A DNA stretch of 64,000 nt, from assembly GCF_900177665.1 (NCBI RefSeq), contig NZ_FXAW01000003.1, positions 88,655 through 152,654 on the forward strand, given 5' to 3'. Source of the DNA: Marivirga sericea. Lineage in GTDB: Bacteria; Bacteroidota; Bacteroidia; Cytophagales; Cyclobacteriaceae. The translations under genes were made by a program, and so were the position numbers. Below are positions 8,910 through 17,488 of the stretch, one piece after another (the first letter of the stretch is position 1; each line of letters begins with the position of its first letter). Below the pieces are notes generated by a model. The model searched no databases. It was not told where the DNA came from and saw nothing but the letters and a program-made list of their open reading frames with translations.

Positions 8910-10070
8910 TCATAAGAGCATTAAAATTTCATCCTTGGGTATTTTTCTTAGATTAATACGCTCCTTAGATCCGGCTATTGTGATTTTTGATAGCAGAGCT
9001 AATCCTTCATCACGTGTAGGAATCATTTTAATGATTTCTAAGGGATCAGTTCCACCTACATATTTAATTGCTAATAATTCTCCTGAAAGACTATCATAAA
9101 AACTCAATTTTACTCGACCATCTAAAGTTGAATAAGCATTAATTAAATATTCTGTATTGCTCAAAGAAAAGGAAGCAGATATTGCGTTTTGAATTCGTAA
9201 TCTATCCTGTATTACTTCTCCACTGAAATTCTGTAAGTCAACCGTGTCATTTAAAACAGGCTGATAATTATTTATGAAGAAAGATTGATTATTTACCACA
9301 TAATTCGATGCTAAAAAGCCGTTGCCATAAGAATTGAGTGAGTTCATCATATTTTTATTTGAGCCGCTAACCAAACCTGTTTGCATACCTTGGTCATTCG
9401 TGTAGGTCAAACTCATACCGTCCTCTTTAAGTGAATTAAAATAAATTGCAGAGCCAGCATTATACGACCCTACGAAAAAATGTGTCTCATTCGAATTTCT
9501 AAAATCCTTCAACTTTTGATGAGCATTTGTAATATCATCATACTTTCTTGCCCATTCCATAGCAAAGCCGTCTTGTACTTTACTTAAAACTGTTCCTGTT
9601 GTATCATTATAGGTCAAAAGTAAATACGTGCTAGGGTTGAGGTTATTGAAGGCTAAAGGTCTCCTGTAAGCGGTATAGCTTCTCAGTGCCGCAATTGTTT
9701 GTTCTAAATCATTTATCTCAAAAAGCGTTGCCGTATAATCAGGTAGACTACTTCCAATGAAATAATAATTATCACCTTGCCTTACTAAATTAGGCACGGC
9801 CTTGACAAACTGAGGATCTAATTGTGTACTCCACTGAAAATCACCTCTATTGGTAACTTTCAGAACAAAAATTGTTTCATCGACCAAGGTTGATAGCACC
9901 AAAAAACCTCCATCGTCAGTCGCTATAGCATCAAGTGGAGTAAAACTAATCCCTTCAGCAGGACTATCAAATATACTATTAAATTTTTCGGTTGGTCTGA
10001 ACTCAATAACTTCTTCTCCGCATGAAGACAACATAACTAAGCCCGATATGACGAGGAGAAAATACTTCAT
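8910..10070 (-). CDS. Hypothetical lipoprotein, possible beta-propeller
   Basis: 386 residues with a lipoprotein signal (LSSC, Cys17) and no family that I recognise with certainty. The mature part contains recurring segments such as GGFLVLSTLVDETIFVLKVT, GDNYYFIGSS and GYGNGFLASNYV, which look like propeller blades of the kind seen in Bacteroidota surface lipoproteins. Its start overlaps the stop of the upstream barrel gene by 4 nt (ATGA-type), so the two are translationally coupled and may work as a lipoprotein-barrel pair in the outer membrane. Confidence 0.7.
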   Translation of the reverse strand: MKYFLLVISGLVMLSSCGEEVIEFRPTEKFNSIFDSPAEGISFTPLDAIATDDGGFLVLSTLVDETIFVLKVTNRGDFQWSTQLDPQFVKAVPNLVRQGDNYYFIGSSLPDYTATLFEINDLEQTIAALRSYTAYRRPLAFNNLNPSTYLLLTYNDTTGTVLSKVQDGFAMEWARKYDDITNAHQKLKDFRNSNETHFFVGSYNAGSAIYFNSLKEDGMSLTYTNDQGMQTGLVSGSNKNMMNSLNSYGNGFLASNYVVNNQSFFINNYQPVLNDTVDLQNFSGEVIQDRLRIQNAISASFSLSNTEYLINAYSTLDGRVKLSFYDSLSGELLAIKYVGGTDPLEIIKMIPTRDEGLALLSKITIAGSKERINLRKIPKDEILMLL

Positions 10071-10948
10071 ATTTCAACAGGCATAAACTCCTTTTTACTT
10101 AAATATTTTAATGGGAAGATCACTCCTATTAAAGCTTCAAAAGACTGAAAACTAAAATCATCCATTATATCATAGGCCTCATTTTGTAGATTTTCATTCA
10201 TGTATCTTGCGTCTTGATTATTTGCATTGTTCAGGCCCTGCCTAAAATTTGCTTCTGCTGTCAAATAAAAAGTCCCAACTCGGAAGCGAGCACCACCCCC
10301 TATGAATACCCCGACAGTATTGGGAGCCATTATCGATTTAATATCTTCTTGCTTATTGAATTCTCTACTCTCAATGCCATTTTGAGTGGTGATTTTTGAG
10401 TATTCCTTGTCAGCATTCATTAAAATCGAAAAATTAAGGCCGACTTGCGCAAAAGGAATAATTGCAGGAACTGTGGGCTTCTTACTTGATTTATCCCAAA
10501 AGCGACTATTCACTTTCCTAAACATAAATCGAAAAAAGACAGGTAAATCGAAATAATTCAAATCATGATTATGAATAAAACGCACACTTCTACTTGAACC
10601 AGGTTGCTCTTGTAAGTATCGGAACCTGACTTGATTAACAGATGCATTCACCCCTACTACTATTCTTTGCTCAAATTGATACATAAAAGAAATACCATAC
10701 AAAACTCCCAAATTCTGAGCTTTTTGATACTCTTTATCATAAACTCTTTGATCATCACTATTGGTAGGTTTGATCACAGAATATCGATTTATAACATTTA
10801 CTGAGTTGTAATTTGGTCCCGTCCTAAAACCAAAATAAAACTGGGAATTTTTGAATGGATCTTTGTTTAGCTTATCCCAAACTGACTGCGCTTGACAAAA
10901 TGCCGTTGAAAACACCAGTAATATACTGCAAATATATTTTAACATCAT
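10067..10948 (-). CDS. Outer-membrane beta-barrel protein (PorT-like)
   Basis: 293 residues with a signal peptide ending near AFCQAQS and many alternating strands (FYFGFRTGPNYN, GVLYGISFMYQF, FAQVGLNFSILM, FRVGTFYLTAEANFR). This is a transmembrane barrel in the outer membrane, function unknown. The hydrophilic segment around residues 145-160 (FWDKSSKKPTVPA) probably forms a loop. It is the first gene of a pair with the downstream lipoprotein (4-nt overlap) and divergent from the pseudouridine synthase gene. Confidence 0.72.
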   Translation of the reverse strand: MMLKYICSILLVFSTAFCQAQSVWDKLNKDPFKNSQFYFGFRTGPNYNSVNVINRYSVIKPTNSDDQRVYDKEYQKAQNLGVLYGISFMYQFEQRIVVGVNASVNQVRFRYLQEQPGSSRSVRFIHNHDLNYFDLPVFFRFMFRKVNSRFWDKSSKKPTVPAIIPFAQVGLNFSILMNADKEYSKITTQNGIESREFNKQEDIKSIMAPNTVGVFIGGGARFRVGTFYLTAEANFRQGLNNANNQDARYMNENLQNEAYDIMDDFSFQSFEALIGVIFPLKYLSKKEFMPVEI

Positions 10949-11033
10949 TTAGCTATCATACACTCTAATAAATATCTTACTTTTAAAACTTCCATCAAAA
11001 TAAATCAAGTGTTCGTTCACACTATCTTTTTAC

Positions 11034-11041
11034 TAACTTTA
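11034..11041 (+). promoter_or_regulatory. Probable -7 box of the rluD-like gene
   Basis: TAACTTTA matches TAnnTTTG at 7 of 8 positions and has a TTCG about 19 nt upstream that could act as a weak -33 element. It supports translation from the ATG at 11058 rather than the TTG at 11046. Confidence 0.4.
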
Positions 11042-11057
11042 CAACTTGAAAGAAGTT

Positions 11058-12089
11058 ATGCAAGAAGATATATTAAAAAACGAGCACGAAGATGATGGAT
11101 TGTTTGAACACCATCAAATAAAAGTTGACCCGAAGCAAGAATTACTGAGAATTGACAAATTCTTAATGGATCGACTTCCCAATGTTACGAGAAATAAAGT
11201 CCAAAAAGCTATTAAAGATGGATTTGTACAAGTTAATGGGGAAGCTATCAAACCCAATTACAAAATTCACCCTAACGATACTATCCGCATTGCATTACCA
11301 GAGCCGCCTAGGGATACAGAAGTAAAACCCGAAAACATCCCGTTGGATATAGTCTACGAAGACTCTCAATTCCTTATTGTTAATAAAGAGGCAGGAATGG
11401 TTGTTCATCCCGCCCACCAAAATTGGGAAGGCACTCTTGTAAATGCATTAGCTTATCATTTTCAGCAATTACCTGAAATGGAAGGAAATGAAGGAAGACC
11501 AGGTCTTGTGCATCGTATTGATAAAGATACCTCAGGGCTCTTGGTAATAGCTAAAACAGAAAAATCCATGACACATTTAGCTAAACAATTTTTTAATCAT
11601 AGTATTGAAAGAACATATTATGCCTTAGTTTGGGGCGATGTAGAAGATGATGAAGGTACAATTGATGTGAACTTGGGCCGAAGTTTTAAAGACAGAAGAA
11701 TTACTGACTCATTTCCAGAAGGAGATTTCGGACGAACTGCAATTACCCATTATAAAGTTTTAGAAAGGTTAAGATATGTTACCCTGATCCAGTGTAATTT
11801 AGAAACTGGAAGAACTCATCAGATCCGCGCTCATATGAAGTATATTGGCCATCCACTATTCAATGATGCTACATATGGCGGAGACAGAATTTTAAAAGGA
11901 ACACAATTCTCTAAATACAAATCCTTTGTGGATAACTGTTTCAAAATAATTCCAAGACAAGCCTTACACGCTAAATCATTGGGTTTTATTCATCCTTCAA
12001 CAAATCAATCAGTTCATTTCGATTCTGAATTACCTAATGATTTCACAGATGTTTTAGAAAAATGGAGACACTATATCCAATTCCACTAA
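11058..12089 (+). CDS. rluD: RluA/RluD-family 23S rRNA pseudouridine synthase
   Basis: The protein has an N-terminal S4 RNA-binding domain (about 25-85: LRIDKFLMDRLPNVTRNKVQ) followed by a pseudouridine synthase domain. The family motif HRIDKDTSGL carries the catalytic aspartate (Asp155), and GRTHQIRAHM follows. RluD makes pseudouridines in helix 69 of 23S rRNA; the exact target here is inferred from S4-domain architecture and length (343). A TTG start four codons upstream is possible, but the promoter position favours this ATG. A lipoprotein gene follows on the same strand. Confidence 0.9.
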   Translation: MQEDILKNEHEDDGLFEHHQIKVDPKQELLRIDKFLMDRLPNVTRNKVQKAIKDGFVQVNGEAIKPNYKIHPNDTIRIALPEPPRDTEVKPENIPLDIVYEDSQFLIVNKEAGMVVHPAHQNWEGTLVNALAYHFQQLPEMEGNEGRPGLVHRIDKDTSGLLVIAKTEKSMTHLAKQFFNHSIERTYYALVWGDVEDDEGTIDVNLGRSFKDRRITDSFPEGDFGRTAITHYKVLERLRYVTLIQCNLETGRTHQIRAHMKYIGHPLFNDATYGGDRILKGTQFSKYKSFVDNCFKIIPRQALHAKSLGFIHPSTNQSVHFDSELPNDFTDVLEKWRHYIQFH

Positions 12090-12128
12090 TCTTCCGTACC
12101 AAGTAGTACACCAAATTCAAAATACTTT

Positions 12129-12665
12129 ATGAAGATTAATTTTTTAATTTTAGTTGTCGCTTTTTTATTTTTTTGCGGTTGTGATATTCAAGAAAGTATA
12201 GACAATTTTACAACTTTCAATATTTCTAATACTGCTGAGTTTACAATTCCTTCATCATCTGGAGTGAATTTACCAATTGATTTAGGGACACCAAATATTA
12301 GTACATCCTCACAACAGAGTTTTGAGAACAATAATACCCGGGCTGACTTAGTAGAAGATGTTAATTTAAGTGATTTAACCTTGACGATTACCAGTCCTGA
12401 TGATCGTACTTTTAGCTTTTTAGAAAGCTTAGAAATCTATATTTCCAACGATAGTGAAGGGTCTACTTTGCTCGCTGAAATAGAGAATGTACCCGATAAT
12501 ATTGGCAGGGAATTAGAACTGGAAACGACTGGTGCTAAATTAGATGATTACATCATAGAAGACCGTTACGATCTTAGATATGAGGTAGTGACTAGAGAAT
12601 CTATAAATTATGATACCGATATTAGAGCTGACATGGTGTTTGAGGTTAGAGCAAAAGTTTTATAA
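12129..12665 (+). CDS. Hypothetical lipoprotein
   Basis: 178 residues with a lipoprotein signal (lipobox FCGC, Cys18 or so) and a mature part rich in Ser/Thr/Asp that looks all-beta (LTLTITSPDDRTFSF, LEIYISNDSEG, YDLRYEVVT). No known family is recognised. It is probably anchored to the outer membrane. It lies 39 nt downstream of the rluD-like gene and its last 6 nt overlap the end of the convergent acyltransferase gene, so there is no room for a separate terminator. Confidence 0.72.
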   Translation: MKINFLILVVAFLFFCGCDIQESIDNFTTFNISNTAEFTIPSSSGVNLPIDLGTPNISTSSQQSFENNNTRADLVEDVNLSDLTLTITSPDDRTFSFLESLEIYISNDSEGSTLLAEIENVPDNIGRELELETTGAKLDDYIIEDRYDLRYEVVTRESINYDTDIRADMVFEVRAKVL

Positions 12666-13817
12666 TTCGCTCTCAACCATCCCTTCCACTTTTAGTTTAT
12701 TCTTAACTGGATTAGCATACATAGCCAATAGGGGATCCTTTAATTCATTAAAATCAGCAGAGAAATTTTCAGCTTGCTTGTGAAGGTAGGCTTCGAATTT
12801 CTCTGCTTCTTCTTTAGTATAATGATCTGAAAAGCGTTCTCCATATAACCAATCGTAAGCAATAAAATTATTTGACCACAGCTTATAACTTTTATGAACC
12901 CGATCGTCAATTAGATCAGCTAAGGCCTGCATTTGATCATTTTTATTCTTTATTTCACGAATTTCCTGCAATTTTTCATCCACTATCTTTCCTATCGAGA
13001 TGTGAACTCTTCCCTTTACACCTGTTATACCTGCAATCATACTTTGGAGATCATCTTCAGGTGTTTTATCTATAGGTTTTCCTGCTAATTTTGAAGCTAC
13101 TTCCCTAGCTTTTAAAACATCACATGGGTCATATTCATAAGAAATAGCCATAGGAGCGATTCTCAATGGAGCGTAATTTTCGTAGAAATCCTTTCCTCCA
13201 CTTAAACCTATCATTTTCAATAACCCTTGTTGTGTTTGATCATCACCATCTTTGGTTCTACCCTCTCGCTGAGCAATCCATATCGAAGTTTTTGCATCAA
13301 GGATTGTATGACGAATGTAGGATGAAAGCGTTTGGGAATAAGAGTACATTTCTCTCGGCGGAATATTTCGATTCACGATGAAGTTCTTATTCAATTTTGC
13401 CAAGTCAGTTACCCACTGATTCACCAATAGGTTATTTCCTATGGCTACTTCAGTTGTATCGATTCCCAATTCAAATAATAATACATTCAAAATAGTGGAA
13501 TCTAGAACTATATCTCTGTGATTGGAAACAAAAAGATAAGATTTATCTTGATTAATTTTATCGAAACCATCATGAGAAATCCCTGCCGAACTGTTATCAA
13601 GCACCCTTCTAGCAGTAGGATACATCATCACTTTCTGAAAATCCTTTACGGACCTTACTTCAGTCAAAGCTTCCTTTAACTGTCCCGTTGATTTATCAGG
13701 AAAAACTCTTTGAGTAACTTGATCAAAAAATGGATGCTGAATTAAGCGCAGAACAGCTTCATTCACTTCTGAATCATTATAAGGTCTAATCGAATCAAAT
13801 GCTTCCAAATACTCCAT
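12660..13817 (-). CDS. Glycerol acyltransferase (PlsB/PlsC-superfamily)
   Basis: 385 residues with an acyltransferase core. Motif I is YLFVSNHRDIVLDS, motif II resembles the NFIVNRNIPPREM region, and motif III is IWIAQREGRTKDG, the equivalent of FPEGT. PlsB-like enzymes add a fatty acyl chain to glycerol-3-phosphate or lysophosphatidate at the membrane. The catalytic histidine and aspartate are five residues apart (H-RDIVL-D) or one apart (HxD), unlike the usual Hx4D spacing. The protein is also long for a PlsC. It is probably a phospholipid enzyme, with precise substrate unsure. Confidence 0.82.
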   Translation of the reverse strand: MEYLEAFDSIRPYNDSEVNEAVLRLIQHPFFDQVTQRVFPDKSTGQLKEALTEVRSVKDFQKVMMYPTARRVLDNSSAGISHDGFDKINQDKSYLFVSNHRDIVLDSTILNVLLFELGIDTTEVAIGNNLLVNQWVTDLAKLNKNFIVNRNIPPREMYSYSQTLSSYIRHTILDAKTSIWIAQREGRTKDGDDQTQQGLLKMIGLSGGKDFYENYAPLRIAPMAISYEYDPCDVLKAREVASKLAGKPIDKTPEDDLQSMIAGITGVKGRVHISIGKIVDEKLQEIREIKNKNDQMQALADLIDDRVHKSYKLWSNNFIAYDWLYGERFSDHYTKEEAEKFEAYLHKQAENFSADFNELKDPLLAMYANPVKNKLKVEGMVESEL

Positions 13818-13966
13818 ATTTAAAAAATAGAAACACGAAATAAGCGAAATTTATGATAAAAACCGTCAAATCCTGTAAAAATTGCCTGAATTGGCCCAGT
13901 ACTACGAATCAAAAAAACTTCATAAACTATTAACAAACACTTAATAATAAGTCTGTTATAAATTCC

Positions 13967-13974
13967 TACATTTG
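13967..13974 (+). promoter_or_regulatory. -7 promoter box for small gene at 13997
   Basis: TACATTTG is an exact TAnnTTTG match, 22 nt ahead of the ATG. It supports a real plus-strand gene here over the opposite-strand frame at 13820-14098. Confidence 0.5.
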
Positions 13975-13996
13975 TAAAAAAAGAAAATATTAAGTC

Positions 13997-14224
13997 ATGC
14001 TGAAAGCAAGTCCAAATTTCCACAACGGCATCAATTTCATTCAGATCTCCAGCTTGCCGTATGAGCAACAAGAGCTTTTTGGCGGGTGGATTCCACAATC
14101 CGCAATGCTCAAATTAGAAATCAACAATATAAGCCTTCCTGATTGTGTAGAATACCAAGACTATGCCTATTGGTTTGATTTTCAATATCAAGATCAAAAC
14201 TCCCTACTGGAATCAAGCCTTTAA
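13997..14224 (+). CDS. Small hypothetical protein (75 aa)
   Basis: MLKASPNFHN start, 75 residues, no signal peptide, no membrane segment and no family that I recognise. The composition is rich in aromatic residues and Gln near the end (YAYWFDFQYQDQ). Support for reality is the exact -7 box upstream, a tidy fit between flanking genes and a codon pattern that looks ordinary. It is followed after 41 nt by another small gene with its own promoter box. Function unknown. Confidence 0.55.
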   Translation: MLKASPNFHNGINFIQISSLPYEQQELFGGWIPQSAMLKLEINNISLPDCVEYQDYAYWFDFQYQDQNSLLESSL

Positions 14225-14241
14225 AATTCCAATTGAATTTT

Positions 14242-14249
14242 TAGCTTTG
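14242..14249 (+). promoter_or_regulatory. -7 promoter box for small gene at 14266
   Basis: TAGCTTTG matches TAnnTTTG exactly, 16 nt before the ATG; a weak TTTA lies 18 nt further upstream as a possible -33 element. Confidence 0.5.
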
Positions 14250-14265
14250 CAGTAAATACCTGCGC

Positions 14266-14568
14266 ATGGATTACCATAAAGAACTTATTACCGTCTCTCA
14301 AAAATTAATTCCTGATTTTGAAATTACTCAGGAGCATTCCCTAAGTAAGAAAAGCTTTATTGACAAGCTTAGTCCTTATATTAATCACTTATTAGATAAT
14401 GACTTTCAGAAATTGGTGCAGATAATGTACCGTATTGATGTGTCAGAAAAAGAATTTGCCTTAACTTTGCAGCCTGGAACAAAGAAAATTCCTGAGAAGC
14501 TTGCGGAAATGGTGTATGATCGACTTTGTTTGAAAGCAAAAATAAGGGCAGAATATAAAGCAAAATAG
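14266..14568 (+). CDS. Small hypothetical cytoplasmic protein (100 aa)
   Basis: 100 residues, helical, charged and soluble (SKKSFIDKLSPYINHLL, QIMYRIDVSEKEFALTL, KIPEKLAEMVYDRL), with no cysteine cluster or membrane span. I believe similar proteins occur in other Bacteroidota, but I cannot name a domain. The preceding exact -7 box supports expression. It lies 100 nt upstream of the HAD phosphatase and map genes and may share their transcript. Confidence 0.65.
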   Translation: MDYHKELITVSQKLIPDFEITQEHSLSKKSFIDKLSPYINHLLDNDFQKLVQIMYRIDVSEKEFALTLQPGTKKIPEKLAEMVYDRLCLKAKIRAEYKAK

Positions 14569-14668
14569 AAAGTTCTTAACGCTCTTAAACTTAGTTAAAA
14601 ATAGCAGTATGTCAACGACCCAGCCTAAATTATTACACCAATTGAAAGAGTAGCTAAAATTGTAAAAA

Positions 14669-15070
14669 ATGTTGAAAATTGCAGTTGATTTTGATGGCAC
14701 AATAGTAGAAGATCGTTATCCAAGTATAGGGAAACCTCATCTATTTGCTTTTGAAACGTTAAAAGCTTTACAGCAACAACAACATCAACTGATTTTATGG
14801 ACTGTACGTGAAGGAAAGGCATTGCAACATGCGGTGGATTTTTGCAAAAAGAATGGTGTGGAATTCTATGCTGTTAACAAGAATTTTCCGGAAGAAATAT
14901 TAGAACCTGAGCAAAGTCGAAAACTCAATGTCGATTATTTTATAGATGACCGCAACGTTGGAGGGTTCGTAGGCTGGAGTAAAGTTTGGGAACTATTAGG
15001 TAACAATCCAGTTGAATACACACTTCCTAAAAAAAACTTTTGGGAGAAACTTAAAGATTTATTCAGATGA
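14669..15070 (+). CDS. HAD-superfamily hydrolase (BT0820-like small phosphatase)
   Basis: 133 residues with HAD motif I DFDGT (Asp7 nucleophile, Asp9 acid/base), motif II threonine in LILWTVR, and motif III/IV KLNVDYFIDDRN with Asp93/Asp94 binding magnesium. The small size and cap-free fold resemble BT0820, a Bacteroides sugar-phosphate phosphatase; the substrate here is unknown. The C-terminal 25 residues are basic (KKNFWEKLKDLFR). Its stop overlaps the start of map by 4 nt (ATGA), so the two are translationally coupled. Confidence 0.85.
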   Translation: MLKIAVDFDGTIVEDRYPSIGKPHLFAFETLKALQQQQHQLILWTVREGKALQHAVDFCKKNGVEFYAVNKNFPEEILEPEQSRKLNVDYFIDDRNVGGFVGWSKVWELLGNNPVEYTLPKKNFWEKLKDLFR

Positions 15071-15858
15071 TTCATTTGAAAACAAAAGAAGAAATTGAAA
15101 TAATGCGTAAAAGCGCATTATTAGTATCCAAAACATTGGGACTCATGGCTGAACTCTTAGAGCCAGGCATCTCTACTTTGGAATTAGATAAAAAAGCTGA
15201 AGAATTCATTAGAGATCATGGTGGTGTACCTGGCTTCTTAGGTCTTTATGATTTCCCAAATACTCTGTGCATGAGCCCCAACGAACAAGTAGTTCATGGA
15301 TTTCCAAATAAAGAACCTTTACAAGAAGGAGATATTATATCCATAGACTGCGGTGTAGTTATGAACGGTTTTTATGGTGATCATGCTTACACATTCGCTG
15401 TAGGAGAAGTAAAACCAGAGATAGAGAAATTATTGAAAGTTACTAAAGAGTCTTTGTATTTAGGTATAGAGGAATGTAAAGCAGGAAACAGAATTGGTGA
15501 CATTGGATTTGCTATTCAGCAACATGCGGAGGATCATGGCTATGGCGTAGTGCGAGAGTTAGTTGGGCATGGATTAGGACGAAAAATGCATGAGTCTCCT
15601 GAAGTGCCTAATTATGGTAAAAGAGGTAGAGGAGCTAAATTGAAAGAAGGGATGGTATTAGCCATTGAGCCTATGATTAATTTAGGTGGCAGAAGTATCA
15701 AGCAACTAGCTGATGGATGGTCAATTGTAACTGCTGATAATAGATATTCCGCACATTTTGAGCATGATGTAGCCATAGTAGATGGTAAACCTGATATATT
15801 ATCGACATTTGACTACGTGGAAGAAGCCCTGAACAAAAAAGGAGCTCTTGTAGTGTAA
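15067..15858 (+). CDS. map: Type I methionine aminopeptidase
   Basis: The enzyme removes the initiator methionine from new proteins. All five metal ligands are present: Asp94 (SIDCG), Asp105 (YGDHAYT), His168 (GHGLG), Glu201 (IEPM) and Glu232 (FEHDV); the substrate-binding His77 (VHGFP) is also kept. Length 263 is typical. It is translated by coupling with the upstream HAD phosphatase. It may not be the only map in the genome, since Bacteroidota often carry another in the ribosomal cluster. Confidence 0.95.
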   Translation: MIHLKTKEEIEIMRKSALLVSKTLGLMAELLEPGISTLELDKKAEEFIRDHGGVPGFLGLYDFPNTLCMSPNEQVVHGFPNKEPLQEGDIISIDCGVVMNGFYGDHAYTFAVGEVKPEIEKLLKVTKESLYLGIEECKAGNRIGDIGFAIQQHAEDHGYGVVRELVGHGLGRKMHESPEVPNYGKRGRGAKLKEGMVLAIEPMINLGGRSIKQLADGWSIVTADNRYSAHFEHDVAIVDGKPDILSTFDYVEEALNKKGALVV

Positions 15859-15953
15859 TTTTAAAAAATGTAGAACTTGGGAAAATTTAAAAGCTGATAA
15901 ATGTACCGATCTATTCAACTTCTGGTCATTGCACATTCTATTTCAGAGCTAAC

Positions 15954-16349
15954 CTAAGCCTTTTCCCAAAGTCCGCTAGGCACAATTTCTAAAACATGTC
16001 CTTCAGGATCTTCAAAATAGGCGGATAATTTACCATTTGGCCATTTATGTTCATAAGTAATGCTTATCCCCATGTCTTCTAATTCACTTTTAGCGGAAAA
16101 GTAATTTTCAGCTGGAATCTCAAAGGCAATATGCTGTTTTCCTCTTGCAAAATGTGGCGGAGGAACATCCTGATCTTCACTAAAATCTGGATTAAAGCAA
16201 AGCAAGACTGAGCTGCCCGAACGAAAGAAAATTAATTTTTCAGGAGCATGCGTTATGATGGGTAAACCTAGCTTTCCGTGATAAAAATCTTTGGCTTTTT
16301 CCAGGTCTTTAATGTAAAGACATGTTTCTTTTATTTGATTGATTTGCAT
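15954..16349 (-). CDS. VOC-family (glyoxalase/bleomycin-resistance-like) protein
   Basis: 131 residues forming two beta-alpha-beta-beta-beta repeats, with typical segments ETCLYIKDLEKAKDFYHGKLG, GKQHIAFEIPAE and YFEDPEGHVLEIV. His and Glu in the last two segments are probable metal ligands. The VOC fold covers lyases, dioxygenases and resistance proteins, and the substrate cannot be told from sequence. Single gene, convergent with map. Confidence 0.85.
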   Translation of the reverse strand: MQINQIKETCLYIKDLEKAKDFYHGKLGLPIITHAPEKLIFFRSGSSVLLCFNPDFSEDQDVPPPHFARGKQHIAFEIPAENYFSAKSELEDMGISITYEHKWPNGKLSAYFEDPEGHVLEIVPSGLWEKA

Positions 16350-16435
16350 GAAATCAATTTATGAAATTTGAAAGTGATTTGAAAACAGCAGAAAGAGTTT
16401 ATTTAGCCATTATTGCTAGTTTCAAGATCTTTTTT

Positions 16436-17488
16436 TTACTTTTTCTTCTTTTTAAAAACCCTTCCTATCCATCTTGGCAATACTAAAGCTCCTAAAAATA
16501 AATAAGGATAGTAAGTCATTAATCGCCAAAAGATATTGGTTATAAAAGTTACTGAACCTAAATCTTCTTTAAAGAATTGTGTGAAAATAAATTCAGCTGT
16601 CCCACTACTGCCAGGAGTTGGGGAGACCAGCATAGTTATCCAAATCACTACGTGGCGAGCAAAAATCACAATGTGCTCGAAGAAGCTTTGATTTGAAAAC
16701 GCTTCAATTACACAATTCAACATAGCATAACGAGCAGTCCATATAAAAATCGTGGAAAGGGATATCTTTAACCAATATGTGAAGTCTCTTCCCCTTAACT
16801 CTTTTGAAGCCATCATAATTTCAGAGCCTTGTTCGTATGCTCCTTTTCTCCATCTTCTTAAGAATTTAATTGATGTGATTTTTAATAAGATCCATCTGAA
16901 CCACCGGGGATTAACCAAGACCGCAAATGCCATCACGAAAGTATAAACTGCAATAAGAGAATAACTCACGATAAATAGAGTAGGTAAACTCCTCCCGAGT
17001 TGAGTTTCTATCATTGAATTCTGCGGAAAAATGTGACCAGAGGCTATCAAATAGACTATTGGGGCCATCACCACAAAATATAAGTTATCGAAAATGGCCG
17101 TAATCATTGTGTAAGCCAATGCTTTCCCCAGTTTCAGCCCTTCTTTCATTAAAATAAAAACCGCAACAGCCGTTCCTCCCACCACGGAAGGAGTCACTGC
17201 AGAGGCAAATTCCCACAAAATGATAACGTAAATGCTACTCTTCCAGGTGAGCCTTTTACCCGTGATCATTCTAATACGATAGACATAGCCTACATCACGT
17301 GCAAAGAGTACAAAAAAGGCCAAAGCTACAGGGATGATTTCTGCCTCAAAAATGAGAGAGAGATTTTCTACCGTTACAGAATCATCTTGATAAAATAAAA
17401 AACCTACAATGGATACGCCTAGCAAAACAGGAATCCAAACCTTATTCGGATTGAGGGTTTTGAAAATTTTCTCCTTCTCTAACTTCAT
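16436..17488 (-). CDS. Flippase-like integral membrane protein (LPG synthase TM / YbhN family)
   Basis: 350 residues with about eight hydrophobic spans, belonging to the lysylphosphatidylglycerol synthase transmembrane-region (UPF0104/YbhN) family. The conserved SAVTPSVVGGTAVAVFIL and VSPTPGSSGTAEFIF motifs are both present. The soluble aminoacyl-transferase domain of MprF is missing, as in the stand-alone branch, which is thought to move lipids across the membrane. A basic tail (RVFKKKKK) ends the protein. Its start overlaps the stop of scpA by 4 nt. Confidence 0.85.
   Translation of the reverse strand: MKLEKEKIFKTLNPNKVWIPVLLGVSIVGFLFYQDDSVTVENLSLIFEAEIIPVALAFFVLFARDVGYVYRIRMITGKRLTWKSSIYVIILWEFASAVTPSVVGGTAVAVFILMKEGLKLGKALAYTMITAIFDNLYFVVMAPIVYLIASGHIFPQNSMIETQLGRSLPTLFIVSYSLIAVYTFVMAFAVLVNPRWFRWILLKITSIKFLRRWRKGAYEQGSEIMMASKELRGRDFTYWLKISLSTIFIWTARYAMLNCVIEAFSNQSFFEHIVIFARHVVIWITMLVSPTPGSSGTAEFIFTQFFKEDLGSVTFITNIFWRLMTYYPYLFLGALVLPRWIGRVFKKKKK

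Noticed and set aside
13820-14098. Minus-strand open frame of 92 codons between the acyltransferase and the small gene
   Set aside because: It overlaps the plus-strand gene at 13997 that has an exact promoter box, and its translation (aromatic and Ile/Leu run with no family) looks like a shadow.
14609-14653. 14-codon frame with an ATG between the small gene and the HAD gene
   Set aside because: Too short, with no promoter box or family; not reported as a gene.
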